A stretch of 64,000 bases of DNA from CADEEN01 sp963706685 (lineage in GTDB: Bacteria > Pseudomonadota > Gammaproteobacteria > Burkholderiales > Burkholderiaceae_C): positions 62,001-126,000 of the forward strand of contig CAVPMY010000017.1 of the NCBI GenBank assembly GCA_963706685.1, given 5' to 3'. The notes under the pieces were generated by a model. That model had not been told where the DNA came from. It ran no database searches and saw only the letters and a list, made by a program, of their open reading frames with translations. The position numbers and the translations under genes were made by a program. This document shows, in pieces, positions 1 to 11,414 of this stretch. Position 1 is the stretch's first letter. The number at the start of each line of letters is the position of its first letter.

Positions 1-11
1 GCCCAGGCGGC

Positions 12-746
12 TCAAGCATCCCGCACATCGGCCACCGGATTGCTGCCGTAGTCGGCACGGCGCAGGTAGCCGATCACCTTCGCTGCCGCCGCTTGCGCGC
101 TGTCGAGCCTGCCGCCGTTCTTCATTTCCACGAAGGCATCGCGATCGGGGAAAGCTTTAGCATCGGCGCCGCGCAGTTGCACCTGCATGTCGGTGTCGAT
201 GATGCCGGGTGCCAGCGAGCAGACGCGTGCGCCGTTGGGCTGCAATTCTTCTTCGAGCACCTGCGCACGGGCCAGGTTGTCGAGTCCGGCCTTGACGGCG
301 CAGTACGGGCCCGACGACGCCATGCCGCGGCGGCCCAGCCCCGACGAGACATGCAGGACACGGCGCTGACCGGTCCACGACCGCGTGGCGCGCAGGAACG
401 CAGCCGTCAGCACCAACGGCGCTTCGAGGCCGACACGTGTGGCCTGCGACAGCGCGCTGAGGTCGACGTCGGCCAGCGGCGCGGGTTCGGTCAGCAGCGC
501 CGCGTTGTTGATCAGGTTCGCACTGGCGAAGCGCGAGGCGTCGAAGCCACCGAGCCAGGACAGCAGCCGCTCGGCGACGGGCACCGGATCGGCCAGGTCG
601 CAGGGCCACTGCTCGAGCCCGTCAAGGCCTGCAGGCGCCTGGCGCGACAGACCGAGCACAGTATGGCCCGGCTGCAGCAATTGCTCGGCCATGGCCCGGC
701 CCAGGCCGCGCGAGGCGCCGGTGATGATGTAGAGGTGTTGGTCCAT
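12..746 (-). CDS. SDR-family NAD(P)-dependent oxidoreductase
   Basis: A 244-residue short-chain dehydrogenase. The N-terminus carries the Rossmann nucleotide-binding motif TGASRGLG right after the start; NNAA follows near residue 100, and the catalytic Ser plus YCAVK (YxxxK) lie near residues 150-165, so all signature residues are present. Length fits a single-domain classical SDR. The ATG giving MDQHLYIITGAS was chosen because it sits directly before the first beta-strand; the frame stays open upstream but that sequence is unlike a protein. It lies 23 bp downstream of the intradiol dioxygenase gene on the same strand, so the two and rluA may be cotranscribed. The substrate cannot be told; the general look resembles sepiapterin/benzil reductase-type SDRs, but this is a guess. 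Confidence 0.85.
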   Translation of the reverse strand: MDQHLYIITGASRGLGRAMAEQLLQPGHTVLGLSRQAPAGLDGLEQWPCDLADPVPVAERLLSWLGGFDASRFASANLINNAALLTEPAPLADVDLSALSQATRVGLEAPLVLTAAFLRATRSWTGQRRVLHVSSGLGRRGMASSGPYCAVKAGLDNLARAQVLEEELQPNGARVCSLAPGIIDTDMQVQLRGADAKAFPDRDAFVEMKNGGRLDSAQAAAAKVIGYLRRADYGSNPVADVRDA

Positions 747-769
747 CGCGCGAGCATAGCCCGCGCGAA

Positions 770-1410
770 TCAGGCCGCAATGACCAGCGCGTAGCGCGCC
801 GTCAAACCGTCGCTGCCAGCCACGAAGGGCGACGTGATGGCGGCCCGGTCGTCGGCCGACAGCCGCCGCCACAGGCCATCGCGTGCGTTGCCCGGATCGT
901 CCTGCACATAGAACTGCGTCGTCAGCAGCTCGGTCGTGCCGAGCTTGACCTTGGCGTGGATGTGCGGTGCACGGCCGCTGTAGGCCACCGGTCGCATCGT
1001 GCGAAAGCGCCAGCGGCCCTGGGCGTCGACCGCAACGCGGCCAAAGCCCTGGAATGCCGGGTCGGCCTGGTCGCCGTCGCGCGGGTGGTGGTAGTGGCCG
1101 TCGTGGTCGCACTGCCAGATCTCGATCGACGCGCCGCTCATCGCGCGGCCATCGACATCCGTCAACGTGCCCTCGACCCAGGCGGCCTGGCCTTTGCCGT
1201 AGCGCTGGCTGCCGTTGGCCAGCAGGTCGGCATCATTGTCGGCAGGCAGTTGCCGCGGATAGAAAGGGCCCTCGGTTTGCGCGGGCGTCGGTCGGCGAGC
1301 CGGGGCGCCGTTGTCGCCGCGCGCAGGTGCAGCGCAGGCAAGGCGATCAGTGCTGCAGAGGCCACGAGGCGAAGGCTGCGGCGGCGGTTGAGCATCGTGT
1401 TCATTGGCAT
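770..1410 (-). CDS. Intradiol ring-cleavage dioxygenase (frameshifted)
   Basis: Related to the protocatechuate 3,4-dioxygenase beta / catechol dioxygenase family, non-haem Fe(III) enzymes that cleave catechols between the hydroxyls. The C-terminal part has the family landmarks TEGPFYP, IEIWQCDHDGHY and the APHIH segment, supplying the iron-binding Tyr and His residues. The N-terminus (MNTMLNRRRSLRLVASAALIALPAL) is a twin-arginine-like signal peptide, so an exported enzyme is likely. The signal peptide and the enzyme are in different frames: reading must shift by one base near position 1297, just before PTPAQTEGPFYP. One lost base restores a normal ~210-residue protein, so sequencing error or a recent mutation are both possible. 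The start is either ATG at 1410 or at 1404. It sits between rluA and the SDR gene. Confidence 0.75.
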
Positions 1411-1451
1411 GGGAGTCGAATCGGTGTCGCGGGGTTCACGTCGCAACGGTG

Positions 1452-2105
1452 TCAGAACGGCAACGGACTTGCGATCACCAGTGTGCACCCGTCGGCGGGG
1501 TGCGGCAAGCGCAGCTCGCAGGCATGCAGCAACAGCCGCGGCGCGTCGCCAGGCGGCGCATACAGCGTGTCACCGACGATCGCATGGCCGATCGCCGCCA
1601 GGTGGACGCGCAACTGGTGCGAGCGCCCGGTCACCGGCTCGAGCTGCAGGCGCGTCGTCTCGGCTGCAATGTCGCGCGACAGCACAAGCCAGCGCGTCAG
1701 CGATGGCTTGCCGCGCTCGTGATCGACTTTCTGCCGCGGCCGATTCGGCCAATCGGTCGCCAGCGGCAGATCGATTTCTCCGGCGCTGCCGCTGACGAGC
1801 CCCTGCACGACGGCCTCGTAGCGCTTGGCCACGCGGCGTTCGGCAAAGGCAATCGACAGCGCACGCTGTGCCGGCGCGCCGCGGCCGAACAGCATCACGC
1901 CCGAAGTGGCCTGATCGAGCCGGTGCACGATCAGCGCGTCGGCGGTCTCGGCCTGCAGCCGGGCCGCAACGCAGTCGCGGTTGGCTTCGCCGCGGCCGGG
2001 CACGGCCAGCAAGCCAGCGGGCTTGTCCACCGCCAGCAGCGTGTCGTCCTCGTACAAGCGTCTCAGTGCAGCCACGCCGCGATTGTCGAACCCAAAGCGC
2101 TTCAC
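1452..2105 (-). CDS. rluA: RluA-family rRNA/tRNA pseudouridine synthase
   Basis: A 217-residue pseudouridine synthase without an S4 domain. The catalytic motif HRLDQATSG (Asp nucleophile) is near residue 82, and GRSHQLRVHLAAIGHAIVGD is the conserved C-terminal RluA signature. Size and the absent S4 domain match RluA, which modifies U746 of 23S rRNA and U32 of certain tRNAs, rather than RluC/RluD. The start codon is GTG, only 35 bp from the divergently oriented TonB receptor start, so the promoters must overlap or lie inside the coding sequences. Downstream on the same strand are the dioxygenase and SDR genes. The family assignment is firm; exact substrate (RluA versus another small Rlu paralogue) is inferred. 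Confidence 0.88.
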   Translation of the reverse strand: MKRFGFDNRGVAALRRLYEDDTLLAVDKPAGLLAVPGRGEANRDCVAARLQAETADALIVHRLDQATSGVMLFGRGAPAQRALSIAFAERRVAKRYEAVVQGLVSGSAGEIDLPLATDWPNRPRQKVDHERGKPSLTRWLVLSRDIAAETTRLQLEPVTGRSHQLRVHLAAIGHAIVGDTLYAPPGDAPRLLLHACELRLPHPADGCTLVIASPLPF

Positions 2106-2140
2106 ACGCCCCTGAGGCGCCGCGCTGACAATGGCCGGTC

Positions 2141-4390
2141 ATGAGTGGATGGTCTTGGCGCCGCTGCGCGCTGTCGTTTGCGTGCGCGGGCACCGTGGCC
2201 GGGTTGGCACGCGCGCAACCTGCCGAGCCGGCATCGCCCCCGCCCGCGCCGGACGCACCCTCGCCCGCGCCGGACGCGCAACGCATCGAAATCACCGGCG
2301 GCCGCGGCAGCGACAGCGAGCAGCGCCGCCAATCGACTGCCGCCAAGATCGTCATCGGCCGCGAGGAGATCGAGCGCTTCGGTGACAGCAACACGCTCGA
2401 AGTCTTGAAGCGCCTGCCCGGCGTGACGGTCCCCGGCGCACCCGGGCGCGGCGGCGCGCCGCGGCTGCGCGGCATGGGCGGCGGATTCACGCAGATCCTG
2501 GTCGATGGCGAGCGTATCGCCCGCGGCTTCTCGCTCGAATCGATCCCGCCCGAGCAGATCGAGCGCATCGAGATCCTGCGCGCACCGACCGCGGAGACCG
2601 GCGCACGCGCGATCGCCGGCACGATCAACATCGTGCTGCGCGAAGGCTTCCGCAAACGGGTCAACGACGTCAATGCCTACTTGCAGAACGAAAACGGCAA
2701 GACCTCGGGCGGCGTGTCGTGGACGCGCAATGACGCCTTGAGCAGCCAATGGATCGTCAACAGCTCGCTGTCGCTGTTCCAGCGTGCCTTCGTCAACGAG
2801 TCCACGTCTGACCGCACCGATGTCGATCGCAACAGCGGCGCGACCGTGCTCGCGACCCGAAGCATCGATCGCACGGCAACTGAACGTCCCGGCTTGCATG
2901 CGCGGGCGCGCTTGCAGTGGCGCGGCGAGGCCGGCGAGAGTTTCACGCTCACCCCGATGCTGATCGCCAGCAATGCCAATACACGCAGCAGCAGCACGCT
3001 CACCGGCGCGCCGCTCGACTACGCGAGCAGCGACACGCTCAGCGACGGCAGTTTTTCGATGCAGCGCCTCAACCTCAACTTCAACCACCGCCTCGGCAGT
3101 GACGGCCCGCGGCTGGAATGGCGCGCCGGCCTGCGCCATGGGCATTGGCGAACCGATCTCGACCGGCGCGAGTTCGACGACGCCGGCGGCCTGCTGCGCA
3201 ACATCGATGAGTCGAGCGACAACCGCGAGCGCAGCGGCACGCTGGGCCTGAAGGCGTCGCTGCTGGCCGGCCAAGGCCACCAGCTCGTCGGTGGCATCGA
3301 GTGGGAACGCGAACGCCGCGACGACGGCAAGCGCACGCTGATCGATGGCGTGGTGCAACTCACCGAGTTCGGCGAGAACCTCGAAGCCTCATCGCGCCGC
3401 TACGCGGCCTATGGGCAAGACGAGTGGTCGATCAACCCGCAGTGGGCCGTGCACGCCGGGCTGCGCATTGAAGGCGTCCGCACCGAGGGCGAAGGCGCGA
3501 ACCACCGCATCGACGTCAACCACAGCCGCGTCGCCACGCCGCTGCTGCACGCGGTATGGAAGTTCGACGAGGCATCGCGTGACCAGGTGCGCGCCAGCCT
3601 GACGCGCAGCTACCGCTCGCCTGAACTCAGCCAGTTGATCGGCCGGCCCTCGGTCAGCCGTATCGATCCCGCGCCCGGCCCCAACACTGCGCTGAGCGCG
3701 GACAGCGCCGGCAATCCGGCGCTGCGGCCCGAAGTGGCGATCGGGCTCGACGTGGCGGTCGAGCGCTATCTGGCCGACGGCGGCGTGCTTTCGGTCAACC
3801 TGTTTCATCGCCGCATCCGCGATCTGATCCGCACGGTCATTGGGCCTGAAGACGTGAGCTGGTCGCCGGGTCAGCCGCGCTTTGTGTCGCGGCCACAGAA
3901 CATCGGCATGGCGACCACGCAAGGCATCGAGCTCGAAGCCAAGTTCCGTCTGGATCAGTTGATCGACGACGGCCCGCGCACCGAGGTGCGCGCCAACGCA
4001 TCGATTTTCCGCTCGCGCGTCGATGCCGTGCCCGGCCCCGACAACCGCCTGGCCGAGCAGCCCGGCGGCACGCTCAACCTCGGCATCGACCATCGATTTC
4101 GCGGCGCGGCGCTGGCCCAACTGACGATCGGCGGCAACCTCAACCACACGCCGGGCTACAGCACGCGGCTCGAAGCCGATCGATTCATCGTGCAGTCGCG
4201 CAAGAACGTGCTCGACGCCTATGTGTTGTGGGCCGTCAGCCCCGATCTGAAGCTGCGGTTTTCCGTCTCCAACGCGCTGGCGCCGGACACATCGGCGACA
4301 ACCATTGTCGACAGCACGGCACTCACGGCAACCAACCGCACGACGACACGTTCGTTCGTCAACACGCAGTTGCGGCTGGAGATGAAGCTG
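2141..4390 (+). CDS. TonB-dependent outer-membrane receptor (no stop at expected end)
   Basis: The protein begins with a signal peptide (RRCALSFACAGTVAGLARA) and a Pro/Ala-rich spacer, then a TonB-box-like segment (RIEITGGR), a plug domain (VLKRLPGVTVPG, RGMGGGFTQILVDGERI, IERIEILRAP) and a long 22-strand-type beta-barrel ending near NTQLRLEMKL, the normal place for a barrel to stop. Ligand unknown; plug and barrel are of the general siderophore/vitamin receptor type. Oddly, no stop follows: the frame stays open through a terminator hairpin and on to 5674, deep inside the ABC-exporter gene. The end given here is the last barrel-like residue, not a stop codon. A lost stop or a one-base error near 4391 is likely; a shift of one base would end it at about 4441. 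Confidence 0.82.
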
Positions 4391-4402
4391 TCGGAAAAAG
4401 AA

Positions 4403-4423
4403 AAGGCCACTTGCGGTGGCCTT
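4403..4423. terminator. Hairpin terminator between TonB receptor and ABC exporter genes
   Basis: AAGGCCAC (4403-4410) pairs with GTGGCCTT (4416-4423) across a five-base loop. An A-rich run precedes it on the plus strand, so the T-rich tail lies on the minus strand (CCTTTTCTTTTT); the plus-strand tail is weak. In related genomes this shape usually acts as a bidirectional terminator just after a stop codon. Confidence 0.6.
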
Positions 4424-4592
4424 GGCACTTCGGCGACGGTGACGGGTTCCGCGTTCCGCCCAGTATTGCGGTCGATTGCTCGCCAGAAGTGCTTCGCAGT
4501 ATGCCCGCCAGCCGGTGACAGGAGCGTGACAACTGCGCCCGATTGGCGCCCCATCTGCGTTACCCTTGCGCCCTTTTTCACGCATTTGCGCT

Positions 4593-6485
<1,893 letters not shown>

Positions 6486-6513
6486 TCGCTGCGGGCGCGT
6501 CGAGCCGCAGCGC

Positions 6514-7269
6514 TCACGGCCCTTGAAACGCCCCGGCGCGCAGCGTGATGACCAGCGTGTCGCGGTGGCCGACGCGGCTGGCCTCGGTCGGCTGGATCGG
6601 CGTCGTCTCATGGATGACGCGGCTGTCGTCGAGCAGCAGCATTTGTCCGGGCTCGCTCATCGTGAAGCGCTGGCCGGCCGGGCCGTCGGCGTCGAAGACA
6701 CGCGTCTCGCCGCCCTTGACGCCCGTGCGCGAGACCAGCATCACGGCAACGAGGTCGACGCCATCACGGTGTGCACCTTCGGGCGTGGGCCGGCCGATAC
6801 CCCCGGCGGTGTCGATGCGGAACTGGTGTGCTTCGCAGTACCAGGTTTGCCTTTTGCGCAACGCGCTCGCGCGCTGGCCCAGCATCAGCAGCAGGCGCTG
6901 CCACAACGGCTCGGCGACAAAGCTCGTGTCCAGCGGCTGGAACCAGCGCTCGATGCCGCCGTGCAATGCGTTGTATTGCACCGGCTGCCAATGCGCGCGA
7001 TGCGGTGCCGGCGTGGCCGTCGCGCCTTCGACAACGAAGGAGCCATGTCGGCGCTGCCGGTAGCGCCCGCCGTCGCGCAGATACTGATCGGGCGCCAAGC
7101 GGCTCCAGTAGGTGGCCCAGTGCGCAATCGCCCGCTCGGCCACCCCGGGCATCACGTCGAGCAGCGCTTGCAGCTGTGTCGCATCGATGACCGCGAATCC
7201 ACGCTCTGCCAGCGCGCTGTCCACATCCTCGGCCGCCGTCAGCGGTGGCGCCATTGTTGTCGTGCTCAT
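6514..7269 (-). CDS. 2OG-Fe dioxygenase family protein
   Basis: A 251-residue protein resembling the 2OG-Fe dioxygenase family that includes bacterial amino-acid hydroxylases such as isoleucine dioxygenase. The iron-binding facial triad can be read as HRDGVD (His and Asp, near residue 170) and the His in SRVIHETTPI (near 220); a following Arg (HRDTLVITLRAG) is a candidate 2-oxoglutarate-binding residue. Cytosolic, no signal peptide. It converges tail-to-tail with the ABC exporter gene, 28 bp apart. Substrate unknown; free amino-acid hydroxylation is a family-based guess. The start ATG gives MSTTTMAPPL and no better upstream start exists. Confidence 0.78.
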   Translation of the reverse strand: MSTTTMAPPLTAAEDVDSALAERGFAVIDATQLQALLDVMPGVAERAIAHWATYWSRLAPDQYLRDGGRYRQRRHGSFVVEGATATPAPHRAHWQPVQYNALHGGIERWFQPLDTSFVAEPLWQRLLLMLGQRASALRKRQTWYCEAHQFRIDTAGGIGRPTPEGAHRDGVDLVAVMLVSRTGVKGGETRVFDADGPAGQRFTMSEPGQMLLLDDSRVIHETTPIQPTEASRVGHRDTLVITLRAGAFQGP

Positions 7270-7334
7270 GCCCCGATGGTGCCATGGGCAGCTCGCGGCC
7301 CGTCAAAGCCGCCTCGGGTCGCGGCGACGGTTCT

Positions 7335-7354
7335 GTTCGCACATCGGTGCGAAC
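7335..7354. other. Perfect hairpin between 2OG oxygenase and GGDEF-EAL genes
   Basis: GTTCGCAC (7335-7342) and GTGCGAAC (7347-7354) form a perfect 8-bp stem with a 4-base loop, 13 bp past the stop of the GGDEF-EAL gene and upstream of the 2OG oxygenase start. There is no T-run, so it may be a factor-assisted transcript end or an operator for the oxygenase gene. Confidence 0.4.
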
Positions 7355-7367
7355 GGGGACAGCGTCC

Positions 7368-9320
7368 TCAGGCCGGGAAATTTGCGTCGATCTGCGCCGC
7401 CATCGTCGTCGACCAGTCGGCCGGTTGCGTGGCGGCAGGGCCGAGCGACTCGTCGAGCAGCAGGCGGTCGCGCATCACGTCGGCCGCCATCGGCCGCGCA
7501 AACAGGAAGCCCTGCATCGAATCGCAGCCCAGCGCACGCAACGCCACATGCTGCTCCTCGGTTTCCACGCCTTCGGCGGTGACGTGCAGGTCCAGCGCGT
7601 GCGCCAGCTCGACGAAGGCGCGCACGATGGCCGTGTCCTGGCGTTGATGGGGCAAGTCACGCACGAACATGCGGTCGATCTTCAGCGAATGCAGGCGGAA
7701 CCGCTTCAGATAGGCCATCGACGAGTAGCCCATGCCGAAGTCATCCACCGCCAAGCGCACGCCGGCATCGACCAGCGCGTCCATCTTGCGCAGGCTCTCG
7801 ACCGTGGGGTCGAGCAGCAGGCCCTCGGTGACCTCGAGTTGCAGCTGATGCGCCGAGAAGCCTGTGGCCTCGACCGCGGTCAGCACATGGCGCACGAAAT
7901 CGGGTTCGGCAAACTGCATCGGTGACACGTTCACCGACAGCGTGACCGGCGCGGCACCGTGCGAGACCCAGTTCTGCATGCGCTTGCAGGCCTCGCGCAA
8001 CACCCATTGCCCCACCGGCACGATCAACCCGTTTTGCTCCAGCACCGGAATGAATTCGCCCGGCGACACCATGCCGCGGGTCGGGTGATTCCAGCGCAAC
8101 AGCGCCTCGATGGCGCTGATCGACGTGCCGGCCGCATCCATGATCGGCTGGTAGACGAGTTCGAATTCACCGGCCTGCAAGGCACGCCGCAGCGCCATGT
8201 CGAGCTCGAGCTGCTTTTGCGTGTTGACCAGCATCGAGGCTTCGAAGACGCGGTGGCGGCCACCGCCGCCCGACTTGGCGGCGCGCATCGCCGCGTCGGC
8301 GTGAGCCAGCAATTGATCGGGTGAAGCGTTGTTGGCCTGGGCCGGGGTGCCGGCCAGCGCAATGCCGATCGAGACGCTGACCTGGGTCTGGCGCTGCGCG
8401 ATCGTCAGCGCCGGCTCGATGGCACGCAGCAGGTTGCGCGCCATCACCGCCGCGGCCTGCGAGCCGGCCAGTGTCGGCGTATAGACAACGAACTGGTCGC
8501 CGCCCAGCCTTGCCGCGGCGTCGCCGCCGCGCAGCACACCGCGGATGCGTTCGGCCACGGCGCGCAGCAGTTGATCGCCGGCGCGCTGGCCCAGCGACTC
8601 GTTGATGAGACGAAAACGGTCCAGATCGATCAACAGCACGCCGACGCGACGCGTTGCCGCGTTCTGCTCGGCATCGAGCCCACGCTGCAGGCGCTGGCGC
8701 AGTCCGGCGCGGTTGAGCAGGCCCGTCAGCGGATCGATCACCGAAACCGAGCGCAGGCGACCCTCGGCCTTGCGAATGGCGCCCACGGAGCGGCGCACGA
8801 AAAACTTCCAGGTCAACAGCGATGCGCAGAACGACAGCACAGCCACGAGCGCTGTCGCTTGCATGACCTCGAGCAGCGACTCGTGCACCCGAACCGCGGC
8901 CACCGGCCCCGGCGTCGCCACCGGCGCAGTGACCGAGATGCTGGTCAACGGACTGTGCGACGTCTCGCCGCGGCCGGCCTCGGCCAATACGGAGCCGTCG
9001 GCAGCAAGCGCCTCGCGCCATTGGTAGGCGCGCGCGGCGCCGCTGGTCAACAGCGACTCCAGCTCCGCGCGCTGTGCGCCACCGTGTTGGCGGCCGATCG
9101 TCCAGGCCAACGAGCCGGCCACGGCGCGTGCCTCATGTCGTTCGAGGAGCACGCCGGCGATAAGCGTGAACAGCGGTGGCAGCAAAGCCATCATCACCAG
9201 CCCGATCAGCAGCAGGCGCGTCGTCGCGCGGGCCATTGAGTGCGCAGCATGTGCCGGCATGGTCGCGTCATCGCGGTCCGCTGCGGCGACGTTGTCCATC
9301 GGGCGGTGCACGCTGCTCAT
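7368..9320 (-). CDS. Membrane GGDEF-EAL c-di-GMP protein
   Basis: About 650 residues. An N-terminal helix (LLLIGLVMMALLPPLFTLIAGV, residues ~34-56) and a second near residue 155 bracket a periplasmic sensor segment. Then follow a GGDEF domain with site GGDQF (a change from GGDEF that may reduce cyclase activity) and an EAL domain with EALLRW, LEVTEG, DDFGMGYSS, KIDR and AEGVE all present, so phosphodiesterase activity is probable. The net role is more likely c-di-GMP breakdown. It overlaps the preceding diguanylate cyclase gene by 4 bp (ATGA), so the two are translationally coupled, and it is the last gene of the giant-adhesin series. Whether it works as enzyme or c-di-GMP sensor cannot be read from sequence alone. 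Confidence 0.9.
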   Translation of the reverse strand: MSSVHRPMDNVAAADRDDATMPAHAAHSMARATTRLLLIGLVMMALLPPLFTLIAGVLLERHEARAVAGSLAWTIGRQHGGAQRAELESLLTSGAARAYQWREALAADGSVLAEAGRGETSHSPLTSISVTAPVATPGPVAAVRVHESLLEVMQATALVAVLSFCASLLTWKFFVRRSVGAIRKAEGRLRSVSVIDPLTGLLNRAGLRQRLQRGLDAEQNAATRRVGVLLIDLDRFRLINESLGQRAGDQLLRAVAERIRGVLRGGDAAARLGGDQFVVYTPTLAGSQAAAVMARNLLRAIEPALTIAQRQTQVSVSIGIALAGTPAQANNASPDQLLAHADAAMRAAKSGGGGRHRVFEASMLVNTQKQLELDMALRRALQAGEFELVYQPIMDAAGTSISAIEALLRWNHPTRGMVSPGEFIPVLEQNGLIVPVGQWVLREACKRMQNWVSHGAAPVTLSVNVSPMQFAEPDFVRHVLTAVEATGFSAHQLQLEVTEGLLLDPTVESLRKMDALVDAGVRLAVDDFGMGYSSMAYLKRFRLHSLKIDRMFVRDLPHQRQDTAIVRAFVELAHALDLHVTAEGVETEEQHVALRALGCDSMQGFLFARPMAADVMRDRLLLDESLGPAATQPADWSTTMAAQIDANFPA

Positions 9321-11383
9321 GGCTGCGAGTCCTCGCGTGCCGCCGCATCCGAAGCCGCACGCGCACTGGAGAACAGGGCGACGGCGTTGCCGCCGCTGCG
9401 GCGAACGCGGTTCATCGCCTGCTCGGCGCGCTCGCCCAACGTGGCGGCACCCGGCGCCGTCGCCGGCAAGGCGTCGACGCCAATGCTGATGTGCAGGCTG
9501 CGTGCGTCAACGCCGTTCAGGCCATCGGCCAGTTGCTCCTCGGCGCGGCTTCGCAACTGCTCGGCCAGTGCCTGGCATTCCTCGATGCCCGTGCCGGGCA
9601 ACAGCATCACCACGCGCTTGTCGTCCAGTCGCGCCACCGCCGCAGCCATCGGCGCCGCCTCATGGGCCCAGCGTGCCAGGCTGACCGAGGCCTGGTGCAA
9701 CGCGGCTGCCCCATGGCGCTGCTGCAGCGCCTGATGGCCGTCGATGCCGGCCATCAGGCAACCGAGGACACGATCGTCGGCGCGGGCGGCGTCGCGCAGG
9801 CTGCGCAGTGCTGCGATATAGCCGGTTTCGTTGAGGCAGCCGCTGGCGGCATCGAGATGGGCTGGCGGCACCTCGATGCGAGCGCCATCGGTGGTCGGCA
9901 TGGCGACGCGATTGCGGCCGCTGCGCTTGGCACGGTACAAAGCCTGGTCGGCGTGTTCGATCAGGCTCGCCACATTGTCGATCGCGCGCGACAGCATCTC
10001 GACACCGAAGCTCGCCGTCACGCGCAGGCCCGCGACCTCGCGCACGCCGGCACCGCATTCACGCTCGATGCGCATGCGCGTGCGATCGGCAAACTCGGCC
10101 GACTCGGCAGCGCCGAGGCCGCAGACGACGACGCAGAATTCTTCGCCGCCCCAGCGGCACACCAGGTCGGTGCCGCGCACCGAGTCCTGCAGCTTGCGCG
10201 CCACTTCCTGGATCACGCGGTCGCCGACGCCGTGGCCATGCGTGTCGTTGATGCGCTTGAAGTGGTCGATGTCGACCATCATGCAGGTCAGCGCCTTGCC
10301 GCTGCGCCTGGCCTCGAGCAGGGCCGCGTCGAACGCGGCATGGAAAGCGCGGCGATTGAGCGCGCCGGTCAGCGGGTCGCGCGTGGCCAGGCGCTCCAGT
10401 TCCAGGTTCTTCTGCTCCACCACCTGCTTGGACACCGCCAGTTCGCTCATCGCATCACGCAGCGCCTCGTTGGCCCGGTGCAGCGCCGACAGGTCATTGA
10501 CCGTGACCATGCAGCCGCGCACGGCACCGCCGGTATCGCTGATCGGCGCGGCGTTGAGCACGAGTTGGCGCTTGTCGGCGCCCTCGCCGGCTTCGAGCGC
10601 AGTGCCGGCATTGGGTGTGCGCTCGGACATCGCGCGCGACCAGGGATGCTGCGCCGCATCTTCGGGCAGGCACTGCGACAGCCACGGCAGGGCCGCCAGG
10701 TTGCTGCCCGTGGGCACCTGCGACAACTCCGGATGCAGCGCGCGGAAGGCCTTGTTCGACAACATCACGCGGCCACGCGAGTCGAGCACGACGACGCCCT
10801 CGGCCATGGCATCGAACGCGCCCTGGACGCGCTCCGGCACCACCGACGCCGGATCGAGATGCTGCAGTGCGCGCCGCATGTACAGGCCGAAGACGATCCA
10901 GCCGGCCACGCCGAGGAAAAGCAGCATCTGCACCAGCGGCTCTTTGAAGAAGGCGACCACCGGGTGCGTGTGGTCGGCTGTAAACGCCAGCTCGACACGG
11001 CCCCAGCGCTGCCCCTGCGCGTTCAGCGGCACCGAAATCTGCTCGGGCCGCGATTGCTCCTGCTCGCCGAGATGCCAGTTCGTCTCGTGCGCACCGGTGT
11101 GCAGCACCAACGTGCCGTCGGCGCGACGCACGCCCACCGAACGCAGGCCGTCGGTGCGGGCGACGATGGTGGTCATCGTCTTTTCGATCGTCAGCGGATC
11201 GTCGCGCCGCAGCATCTCGGCCATCTGCACGGCCAGCGCCTCGCCGATGGCCTTGCGCACGGCGCGCTCCTCGGCCTTGCGGTCGGGCATGGTGTCGAGG
11301 AACAGCGAGCCGAGGATCACCAAGGTGCTGCACAGCGCCACCAGCGCCATCGTCATCTGTATGAGTGGGCTGGGGCGTTTCAT
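9317..11383 (-). CDS. Membrane PAS-GGDEF diguanylate cyclase with second degenerate GGDEF-like domain
   Basis: 688 residues. A first transmembrane helix (LIQMTMALVALCSTLVILGSL), a periplasmic segment of ~120 residues and a second helix (MLLFLGVAGWIVFGLYM) are followed by a PAS domain (FDAMAEGVVVLDSRGRVMLSN), a coiled-coil linker and an intact GGDEF domain: RDPLTGALNRRAF, active site GGEEF and an inhibitory I-site RGTD five residues upstream. The last ~170 residues look like a second, degenerate GGDEF-type domain lacking the signature. Start chosen at MKRPSPLIQ, 31 bp after the giant surface-protein gene; the frame is open further upstream but that runs into the neighbour. Likely an active, product-inhibited diguanylate cyclase responding to an envelope signal. 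Confidence 0.9.
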   Translation of the reverse strand: MKRPSPLIQMTMALVALCSTLVILGSLFLDTMPDRKAEERAVRKAIGEALAVQMAEMLRRDDPLTIEKTMTTIVARTDGLRSVGVRRADGTLVLHTGAHETNWHLGEQEQSRPEQISVPLNAQGQRWGRVELAFTADHTHPVVAFFKEPLVQMLLFLGVAGWIVFGLYMRRALQHLDPASVVPERVQGAFDAMAEGVVVLDSRGRVMLSNKAFRALHPELSQVPTGSNLAALPWLSQCLPEDAAQHPWSRAMSERTPNAGTALEAGEGADKRQLVLNAAPISDTGGAVRGCMVTVNDLSALHRANEALRDAMSELAVSKQVVEQKNLELERLATRDPLTGALNRRAFHAAFDAALLEARRSGKALTCMMVDIDHFKRINDTHGHGVGDRVIQEVARKLQDSVRGTDLVCRWGGEEFCVVVCGLGAAESAEFADRTRMRIERECGAGVREVAGLRVTASFGVEMLSRAIDNVASLIEHADQALYRAKRSGRNRVAMPTTDGARIEVPPAHLDAASGCLNETGYIAALRSLRDAARADDRVLGCLMAGIDGHQALQQRHGAAALHQASVSLARWAHEAAPMAAAVARLDDKRVVMLLPGTGIEECQALAEQLRSRAEEQLADGLNGVDARSLHISIGVDALPATAPGAATLGERAEQAMNRVRRSGGNAVALFSSARAASDAAAREDSQP

Positions 11384-11414
11384 CTGAGCACCGAATGTGA
11401 ACGAGGCGGCCTGT

